Position numbers and translations under genes: made by a program. From Phoronis ovalis (taxonomy: Eukaryota > Phoronida > Phoronidae), in contig JAOXYB010033630.1 in assembly GCA_028565635.1 (NCBI GenBank), positions 1 to 14,214 on the forward strand: a stretch of 14,214 nt of DNA, in the 5' to 3' direction. Position 1 is the first letter of the stretch. Each line of letters starts with the position of its first letter. Shown one piece after another: positions 1 to 8,700 of the stretch. The notes beneath the pieces were generated by a model that saw nothing but the letters and a program-made list of their open reading frames with translations, had not been told where the DNA came from and made no database searches.

Positions 1-344
1 CCAAATATTATGATATTTTACAATAAATGATATTACAATAATAATATGCAGAAAACAGTCTGGACTACAGACTAAGCCAATCTAACAAACGAACTACTAA
101 ATGCAAATAATATATTGTACAAGTGCATGAATATTACTTTGTACAGTTAAAGAGAATATGTAACTTGACTTATTGTTATGCTGCTGCTGTCTTCAATAAT
201 TCTGCGCAGATCAGCCTGGCGCAGATGGAAATACTTTGACGAGGAACCAAGTTAGTTGGGAAATGGTCAATAAATTAGTGTTTGTAAAGAGTAAAGAAAA
301 AGCACATTTTCCATCTATATATTTGGAATAATGATTTTGAGGTT

Positions 345-572
345 TTAATACATTGTTTTTCTTGGAATATCATACTTTGGACATTTAGTTACAGAATGAA
401 CTTCATCCTCTATTAAATTGTGACAGAATTTACAATATCGTTCACTAGCTATTAGTTTTGCTTTATCCCATCTGGCATGTTCAAGCTCTAGATCATGGTC
501 TCCGACTCAAAATTTGTTAGGATCGGGTATTTAAATTTAGCATGTAATGATGTTGTATACAACTCGGGTTTA
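345..572 (-). pseudogene. Relic of the C-terminal tail of a retrotransposon reverse transcriptase
   Basis: Read on the minus strand, about 75 codons resemble the cysteine-bearing tail that follows the polymerase domain in many invertebrate LINE-type elements. The visible hallmarks are ERYCKFC followed by IEDEVH and then KCPKYDIPR, matching the family pattern RxCxxC...IEDExHF...CPxYxxxR. The stop codon lies at 345-347. Upstream on the same strand, a segment ending in ILTNFES corresponds to the usual LTxFR part of this tail but lies in another frame, so there is a single-base frameshift near 508-512. No polymerase or endonuclease motif is seen. The piece is therefore a broken 3' fragment of an old insertion. 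The family match is from memory of the motif and the exact clade is not determinable. Confidence 0.62.
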
Positions 573-926
573 TTTGTAAATGTGCTGCCGTTACTCTACT
601 AAAACATTGAAAAAGTATATGTATACCATTGAATATTGCCAAATTATGATCTAAAGATTTAGACTCCAGAAATAAAAAATAAATAGATATCAAAACAGGT
701 ATATTTTAACTTCGATGGCGACAGCTCCATCTTGTGACCTTAGGGAGTATTACTGTTTTTTTTGCGTTCCATTGTCCCGTATTTTGCATGCGTTGCTGGC
801 AACCTGAGGACCCCACTTTTATTTGAAATTGGGCAAAATTTGATACAAACCAAAGTTCATCTTGAAGGCAAATTTGATAAAAAATGTTGGCGTTATTTAT
901 TCTCGCAAAGATTGACGAGTGTGCAA
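573..926. other. Intergenic stretch without a recognisable gene
   Basis: AT-rich DNA with no open frame that has credible protein features on either strand and no clear repeat boundary. The same holds for bases 1-344. The reverse-transcriptase relic may once have extended into this stretch, because its missing upstream part would lie here on the minus strand, but I cannot recognise it. Confidence 0.5.
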
Positions 927-1022
927 CAGGTGGCGTAGACTGGTTCCCTCTCCTCCCGCTAGATGTCTCTGATAAGGCGGGATCATCTAGCGGGAGGACA
1001 GGGAACCAGTCTACAGGTGGCG
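927..1022. mobile_element. 78-bp palindromic insertion flanked by 9-bp direct repeats
   Basis: The arms 936-965 and 984-1013 are reverse complements over 30 bp with one mismatch (left arm begins TAGACTGGTTCCC), with an 18-bp loop at 966-983. The element is bounded on both sides by the identical 9-mer CAGGTGGCG (927-935 and 1014-1022), as expected for a target-site duplication. It has no coding capacity, so it would be a foldback-type miniature element mobilised in trans. A 9-bp duplication is typical of Mutator-like transposases, but that assignment is an inference from the duplication length only. It is more GC-rich than its surroundings. Confidence 0.75.
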
Positions 1023-1054
1023 TTCAATCAGTGGTACAAAACCTTTTTTGTGCT

Positions 1055-1538
1055 GATATGGCATAAGGTCACAATTGATGTAACCACAGTGGTGGTGGAG
1101 TGGTCTGGCCCTGCTGCATGGACGAAGTCCGTGAACCTTAAATTTATGATTTTTTCTTTTTTCCTCCTTGGCGCTGGCTTTTTTGTTTGTTTCTGTTTGA
1201 AAGGTAAATCACTGTACAGGAGATTGAAACTAATATTAGCTTTTTAAAGTAAAATAAACCAAAATTTGATAGGATTATTTGAGCTATAAGGGCAAAGCTG
1301 TGAATTTTGTCAGTTGCTAGGTTGCATTTTCTTGGGGGTAGTCTACATTATTAGCGGAATAGCAAAAAACTTTGCTGGTCATTAAATTAACTGGGAATAG
1401 TATACATAATAATCTTCAGTTCTTAACAGGTCATTTTCTTCGCGCAATGTTTGGGGAATTTTTATAATGATTTAAATTACATGAATTTACTATAGAAGTG
1501 GATGGGAAATTAAATCAATTTTGTCCTTATACCATATC
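1055..1538. mobile_element. 484-bp miniature element with 30-bp terminal inverted repeats
   Basis: The left end (1055-1084, beginning GATATGGCATAAGG) and the reverse complement of the right end (1509-1538, beginning GATATGGTATAAGG) agree at 25 of 30 positions. A third copy of this terminus lies at the right edge of the window (14138 onward), which supports a repeat family. The interior shows no transposase; the longest open frame inside has a hydrophobic stretch but no recognisable domain and starts in the neighbouring palindrome, so I treat it as chance. No convincing target-site duplication is visible, so the outer limits may be off by a few bases. Confidence 0.5.
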
Positions 1539-1679
1539 GCATACCTTTAAAAACTATATAGTTTCACAATCGTAAAGTTAAGAATAAATATATCAAAGCA
1601 AAAAACTCAAAAAGGTGAAAATTTCAATTAAAAAATTAAATGAACTTCTTACGGTGCAACAGGTATATTTATATGTAAA

Positions 1680-2260
1680 AAGGGGATTGATCTTATACGG
1701 TTGATATGTGTAAATATTTGGGTTTAAAAGTCAGTACGTGTGTTACCAAAGAACACGTTTAGTGTTTCGTCATAAAATAATGTTATAAAATTTGAAAATG
1801 TTGACTTAGGCCCCGGACTTAGGCCAATTTTAGATAAGGTTACATCGGCAGATTGTATCTACTTCACAAATATTATCAAGGCTAAAAAATAACCATCGTC
1901 ATTTCCTGTTTATTCCTGAAATTTTGAATTTGCTTGTTTGCTCTCTATTTCATTTATTTAATGCTGTTACCTTTCTTTTATTATAGTTCATTTTCATTTC
2001 AGTCCATTTGCTTTACATTTAGCTATTTCCGTTTCCTTTCTTTAGTTCAATTCTTTAGTTCAATTCGATTCCAATTGTAAATCTACTAATATTGCATGCA
2101 TTTCTTGGAAAATAGATTTCCAAAATTATTTATCTCGACGCGGAAATTTATTACGCTGATACTGTCATGAACCGGGTTATCTCGTGTCAAGCATCATGCA
2201 ATTAATTAGTCGGCAATCTAAAAATCCAATTTCAGGTGCGGCTCGTACCGGTCCCAAAAG
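1680..2260 (+). promoter_or_regulatory. Upstream region of the NIDO/EGF gene, conserved in the downstream pseudogene
   Basis: This stretch aligns with gaps to 10770-11250 and 11693-11743, upstream of the pseudogene. Similarity starts near TGTGTAAATATTTG (around 1707 and 10792). The strongest shared block is an exact 19-mer, TCGACGCGGAAATTTATTA, at 2135-2153 and 11193-11211, about 110 bp upstream of the TATA box here. No coding potential is seen. The region is probably 5' flanking and promoter DNA that was duplicated with the gene. Whether the 19-mer is a protein-binding site is an inference from its identity in otherwise diverged DNA. Confidence 0.6.
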
Positions 2261-2293
2261 ATATAAAAACCTGCACCCTCAGTCAGACACCAT
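2226..2293 (+). promoter_or_regulatory. Core promoter with CCAAT and TATA boxes
   Basis: A CCAAT box lies at 2226-2230 and TATAAAA at 2262-2268. A pyrimidine-flanked TCAGACA initiator-like sequence near 2284-2290 sits at the expected distance for the transcription start. The same arrangement occurs before the pseudogene (CCAAT 11716-11720, TATAAAA 11744-11750). The leader from about 2290 to 2514 contains no ATG before the chosen start codon, which supports it being 5' UTR. A 5' UTR intron is possible but not provable here. Confidence 0.65.
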
Positions 2294-2514
2294 AAACTAT
2301 TTTAAGTGCAATTGGTCAGTACGCAGGAATTAAACAATTGATTTCTAAATTTTTTTTTAGTTTTACATCAACTTATTTATTAATTATCGAACATTTGATA
2401 ATAACTTGTTTTACAAATTTGGAAGAGAGAGCTAGATTTGTTCCAAAAATCTAAGTTTATAGAATTTTAGTGCGTTCTTCAAAAAGTTATTACATATAGA
2501 AACTTAGGTGGAAA

Positions 2515-2715
2515 ATGCATTGTCTAGTTTTGAATCTTTGTGCGTATGCATATATTGCATCTGTTTGTTACGGTCTGATACCTATGAGTGACTTATATCC
2601 TTTTGGAGAAGCATATGGAGACAACAAACTTCACAAAAATGATGATGAATTTCACGGTCCTTTACCGTTGAATGTTCCTTTCCCGTTTTTCAGTGGAGTG
2701 TATACAGATATTTTC
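2515..2715 (+). CDS. Exon 1: signal peptide and start of NIDO domain
   Basis: Codes for residues 1-67 and ends in phase 0 at a consensus GTAAGT donor. The hydrophobic run LVLNLCAYAYIASVC fits a signal peptide with cleavage near residue 18-20. After an acidic, low-complexity linker comes LPLNVPFPFFSGVYTDIF, the opening strand of the NIDO fold (family pattern PFPFFG..Y..+YVN). The downstream pseudogene lacks this exon entirely. Confidence 0.88.
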
Positions 2716-5700
2716 GTAAGTAAAATAATAATATTTCAGAGATGTTTTCAAGTTTGAAGAACTTTTTTAAAAAGAATTTGTGTTAATGTCTGGCGGTAGA
2801 TTTTTTTAATGTTTACAATAAAGTTTTATCAATACAAAATCTAATTTGCAATTTTTTTTATTTTTGTCTTATTTATTTTTCTAGTGCTATAAGAAAATCT
2901 TGTTTATTACACGTATATTTGACGTTTTTGTTTGCGGTCCCAAAACAATACAACGGTAATAAGACCCCATAGCAGTAACAAGAACCATACAATTTCTGCT
3001 CATACACAGGCCTGCTTAATCACTGTGAACTCGAACCGTCAATCCTCATTCGCGCGCCCTTTTCCTCCCATACGAACACTTTTTCGATTTTCGCACCTGG
3101 GTTTTCGCACCTAAATTCCTGTTACTCGAACTGTCATTTCCGTGTACTCCGCAGGTTTTCGGGAATTCGAACAGCAGGGAAAATCCGTTCGAGTTCCTGG
3201 CAAGTTAAGCGAGTGTGGATATTGACGATGAGTCCGCGCTGGTTAGGTAGACCGAATACAGATTGTATAAAAAGTAGCAACCATATAATTTTACCTTAAG
3301 TATTTTTAAAGTTTAAGAATTTAATTTTTCAAAAAATCATAATTATATAATGCCAAAAGAGGAATTTTGTATAAAAATGAAAATAACAATTAATTTTACC
3401 CATGACACTTATACCTAAAGGTTAATACGAATGGCGCATTATCGTTTCGAAATGGGGTTAGCCAGTATACACCAGAAGCTTTTCCTGTTGGTGGGAAGAT
3501 GATTACTCCATTCTGGGGTGACGTCGACACGCGAAAATGGGGAGAAGTTTACTACAGAGAATCGCAAGGTAAGTAAAAAAAAAAACATCTACGAACAGTG
3601 GCATCAGTGTAGCACATACTGGAGTATATTATAGTAGTGTAAACTGTAACACTCCGATATGGAACTTGACCTAAAATATTTTAGTTAAAAAAATAATAAA
3701 CGCTATAGTTAATAGTGAAAAGGCGATTCTGTTCTACAAACACCGATAACTAAAACAACCAAGATTTACTATTATTTTTTTTAATATATTGGCTGCATGT
3801 TTATCAGTTGTTTTTATTTCCGTAGAAACAGGTTATAACATTGTATAAGTGGTAAATTCTCATTTTTTTATTTTTTGAGTATAAGCATATGCACTTTGAA
3901 TACAAAATAATTTATTGAAGAAAAAAACAGTTTTTCTGTCAATGTTAACATTTGCAATTTTATAATGTCCCCGATTTAAAATTGATTTTATACAGAACCT
4001 GACATCTTACTCCGAGCTAGTCAAGATATTCGCCAAACTGTGCTGGACCATTTACATTACACCGCAAGATCTGTTTACATTGCCACATGGGACGATGTCA
4101 CATTTTATGGTGGCAGCTCGACAACCCCGGTAAGTCAACATTCGCTCTCTGTATCCTTACACTAGTGCTTCGGGATAGTTTTGTCAAATTGCACTGCATG
4201 CTAAAACTTCGTTGCGGTTCCCAGAATTTTTCTGCAAAAAGTAATTCGGTGAAGATTTTAGTAGAAATAAGATTTCAAGCCTAATACTTTTGTTTAATTT
4301 ATTTAATTTCTGATTCTTTGGTTATATTTTTAAAGCGAAACACCTTCCAATGTATCTTGACAACAAATGGAGTGAATTCGTTTGCCATTTTTCTGTACAA
4401 TGGTGTGACTTGGACGACGGGAACGGCTAGCGGTGGAAACTCTGTGACAGGTTTAGGTGGAACACCGGCGCAGGTTGGAACTCTTCTAATTCATAATTAC
4501 TAACATTATTCTTTCTAATATACATACAAAAACGTTCAACTTAATAAAAAAGCGAAACAGTTAACAACAGTTTACATGTATACTGAATATCATGCAATTC
4601 GATCACTATAGCAAATTCCTAAGTAAATCCTTTATTCGAGTGGCTGAGACGTGTACAATACGTACGCACCCTAATGTTAAAATCGACTGCACGATAGGAT
4701 GAATCCACTTATATTATATATGATACTATCATTACATATTGTGTCATAAATTTTAATGAGCACATTTCAATGTTGGTCCTCCACGTGGTAAATGAAATAT
4801 TGTTAGACATAGAAATATTTTTAATAATCAGTGTAACCTCGTGTATTTATTACGAAGCAAGCAAAATGCAGAAAGTGGCAATTTATAATTTAAAAATATT
4901 TATGTTTGTCATTCGTTGTTTTTCGGATTTATTTCTTAGAAATGCAAGCGGAAAATTATTCTAAAGAAAAATATTCAAATACTTTCTTATTTTCTTGCAC
5001 GTTCATAAGTATTGACTAGTAAATATTTATTATGACGTAATAAAAAATATAGAAAATATCAAATTGTTTATTTAAAATTATTTATGCCTAAAAATTGGTT
5101 TCATAATTTTTCGTACTTATTTCTTAGAAACGCAAAAGAAAAATTACTATTCTAACAAAAATATTCCAAATACTTGTTTAGTTTTCTTGCATAATTTTAC
5201 ATAATTTACATCATTTTTTTTATCGACTTTATTATGATATAATTAATGACATGAAATTTTAAAATTGTTTATTTTATTTTTGCATTACGGTTTGTTTCAC
5301 TATTTCACAAGTTGTGAAATCACTAACGATTTGAATCATAATATATGTTGTTATTCTTTTTTAATTTGTTTTACAGCTGTATGTTTATTATTTATGGATG
5401 CTGGTTTAGAATGACTTTTATGCATATTTTAGGTGGGCTTCAACGCTGGTGATGACGTCAATTATTACGCTTTACCTGCATCCCGTACGCCAGATATTGT
5501 GGACTTGGAAACGATGTCTAATATTGGAATACCTGGAAAATTTGTCTTCAGAATTGACCAAAGTGACATTGAATCAGTCACATGCGATGATTCGGGTACT
5601 TTTATTTTACGAACATGTTTTTTTTAATCCATAGTTTGTATTGTTTGAACTTGTCTAATAGAATTTTGACAAGCATTTGTTTTAATTTTGGTAATTCACA

Positions 5701-8700
5701 GATTAAATCAAAAAGTCTGTCCGCATAAAACGAAAATATGATATGAAATGTACTTTCGCTTTTCCAAACTAGGCAGTGATGGCGTTATGTAGTGTCTGTG
5801 ACAGAATATTAAAGGCTGATTTATTTTATAATTATTTTTAAAATATAACAAAAATGGAAAATACATGTATCTATCATTACATAACATCCTCTTTGATACA
5901 TTGTCTGTAGGAAACGGTTCTATTACGATGTACCCTCCAAGTATTCAATTACAAGGGGGTGAAGTTATCTACATTCAAGGACCATGTTTCAACGAAACTA
6001 TGGATATCCGGTGTGTTTTTGGTCCAATTGTTGTCGAAGGCAATTTTGAAAGCATTCTTCGAATTAGTTGTGTTACACCTCCCTCTGGCAATACTGGCAA
6101 TATATCAATTGGCGTTTCCACAGATGGGGGTAACACAACTGTTGGGAATCCAATTACGGTTGCTGTTGGTAAGTAAGAAGTTTTTTATGCTCCACAATTT
6201 CAATGAAACCAAACATTCAATTTTTTAGAAACGATTTCAGTTAATTATAATGTGATGAAGGATGGCACACTAAAATCCCTCCAAGCTACATGGTATACGT
6301 AGACATATGTACATGCTATTGAAAAACATCGCTGTATAAAATATTCACGTCTTATAGAATGTAATGATGGTTACTGGGGACCACCATCTTGTACGAACCA
6401 ATGTTCTGGCTGTCCAATAGGATCTGTTTGCGATCGCCAAACAGGGCAATGTCCTTCAAACACATGTGCTTTAGGATTCCTAAACCCTCCATACTGTGAC
6501 CAAGGTAGGTGTATAATTTAAAAAAAATTAGTAAAAATAGAATAAAATTAAAAACTTTGAGGTGCATCTATTATGAACTTATTATTATGAACTAAGCAAT
6601 TTATATAATTTTATAATACTACAGTTTTTGACCCAATAACCCTCCTTACGTCATAAACATGAGGAAAAGCAAAACAGAAATCGCTTATTTATAGCTTCTT
6701 TTGGCAATGCTGAAACATGTACATGATATACACGTATACAAAGTTGTTTCTCTATCCAGTTTGTTCACATGGTAGCTTTGGACAAAACTGTGTAAACACT
6801 TGCCACTGTGCCGGTGACGAAATTTGTCATCCGGAATCTGGCACGTGCCCATCTGGTCGTTGTGCTAACGGATGGACGGGATCTAACTGTCAGATAGAAC
6901 TGCCAAACAATGGAACCAGTAAGTTTTATAATATTTCTCTATGTTAAATTCTAGATTTTTCGAGACCGTCATTTTGTATTTCGAGATAACAGGTTCACAT
7001 CATTATAGTAAATACAATTTTAATTATTACTATTTAAAAATGTGTTTATTGTAATTCCCCTCTCTCTACTCTCTCCGATACTTGTTGGAATTAAAACATC
7101 AAAGACTAGTTACTGTAATAATAAATATACATAACAATTTTCTGACGTCAGCAAGGACAATATTTCTTTTTCATTTTAGACACAACCATATGTCCAGGTG
7201 GTACGTTTGGACCTTCTTGTTCTTCTCTCTGTCATTGCCTCAATCTCGACTCTTGCGACCCCGATACCGGTGTATGCAATGATATGCAATGTCAGTCTGG
7301 CTGGATGGGACCCGATTGCCAAGTAGGTATGTGCACGCATGGTAGTCTTTGGTTAAGTTTAATTACAAGATTCTGTGGCAATTTTTACCTGTAGTTTTTG
7401 TAACTTTGTTTAGTATTTCTTTTGGATAATAAATCGTTTCAAACGGACTCGCCGATGAATTAAAAACATGAATTTTAATGATTTTGAAAATATGATATCC
7501 AACTTAGGTTGTCCGCCTGATAAATATGGAGAAAACTGTCGGTTCTCATGTCACTGTCTAGACGGTACTTGCAATTCAGTAACGGGTGCTTGTCCTGGTT
7601 CATGTGCTGCTGGTTTCGAAGGACGACCGTATTGTCGCCACGGTAAGTGAAAACGTACTAACACGGGATGTTCAACTGTGGCCGCATAGACAGGTGATGT
7701 CTTCCTTTTTTATATTTCACTTTAAATGTAAACAGATGCAGAAAATGCAAAATAGCACATTCGCTTACAAATAGACAATTAACAGACTGTTCGAAAATAT
7801 TCCATTTACTTCAACAAAGGGATTTTAGCTCGCAAAGTGAGAAATTCCAAGAAATTTTTTTTTGTATTCTGTTTACTGGCAAATGATTTTGTTTTTGTTT
7901 TCATTATAGTTTGTGCTGATGGAGTCTATGGTTCTGATTGTAATAAAACTTGTCATTGCCGAGGTTCTGACATTTGTAATAAAAGAACAGGTGCTTGTTT
8001 CAATGGTCTGTGTGCTGCTGGATGGACTGGTGTCGCTTGTCAGGGTAAGATTTACTGCTAGAAGTTTTCATTTCCTCGAAATAAAACCCAGTTTAGAATA
8101 CTAGTTTCTATGCATAGATGTGGCGTTTGCATTAAAGTTCTTTAAGTGATTCTCTCAAGTCTTCCAAAATATGTTCAGTTCGTTCTATATCATTAGTTGG
8201 CTCCGATTCAGGCGATTAGCTATGACGGATTAATATTGATTTACAGTGGTAACAATATGTGTCACCACTGCAAAACAAAATCAATGATTACTGTCATAAC
8301 TAGTTCGTGCATCTGTTATGCATAACTTTCAAATTCGGTTACTGAGAAAGAAAATGAAGTGTATGATAACAAAACATTAGTTGATTTTTTTCGTAGACTT
8401 CTCATGCCATGGTTTATCGTATGGTCGTTATGGTGATCCCACCAGCTGTGCCAAATTTTATGTATGCGAAGATGTCAGTTTGTTTCAATGTCGTTCTGGA
8501 ATGAGATGGTGGAACACAGGAAAAGTTTGTAATTGGGCTTCTGTATTGCCGTGTAACGAAGTACCATCCGAACATCAAGCAGGTCAATAATATAATCAAA
8601 TTTTTTTCATTTTCTATTAGTAATTTTGTGAGAGTTTGTTTTTAAACAAAGAAATAAAAGTAGGTAGACTTTCTAGTAAAAACATTTTATAAAGTATAAT

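Noticed and set aside
200-226. CTGCGCAGATCAGCCTGGCGCA, similar in style to dispersed bivalve repeats
   Set aside because: Too short and without definable ends or a second copy in the window to support a call.
963-1247. 94-codon + strand frame with a hydrophobic stretch
   Set aside because: It begins inside the loop of the palindromic insertion and runs into the 484-bp repeat. No domain, no splice context, and codon content looks like random AT-rich DNA.
2932-3114. 60-codon frame in intron 1
   Set aside because: Lies in the repeat-like CpG-rich patch, with no motif and no splice-site support as an extra exon in frame.
3218-3262. Hammerhead-ribozyme-like GATGAGTCC in intron 1
   Set aside because: The core CUGANGA...GAAA arrangement is not complete and flanking stems do not pair.
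4770-4964. 64-codon frame in intron 4
   Set aside because: AT-rich intron sequence without domain; it overlaps the tandem-duplicated segment.
8236-8285. Stem-loop in intron 11 built on CAGTGGT/ACCACTG
   Set aside because: The stem is only 7 bp before a large bulge; not distinguishable from chance.
8414-8599. Minus-strand frame across exon 12
   Set aside because: It is the antisense shadow of the cysteine-rich chitin-binding exon.
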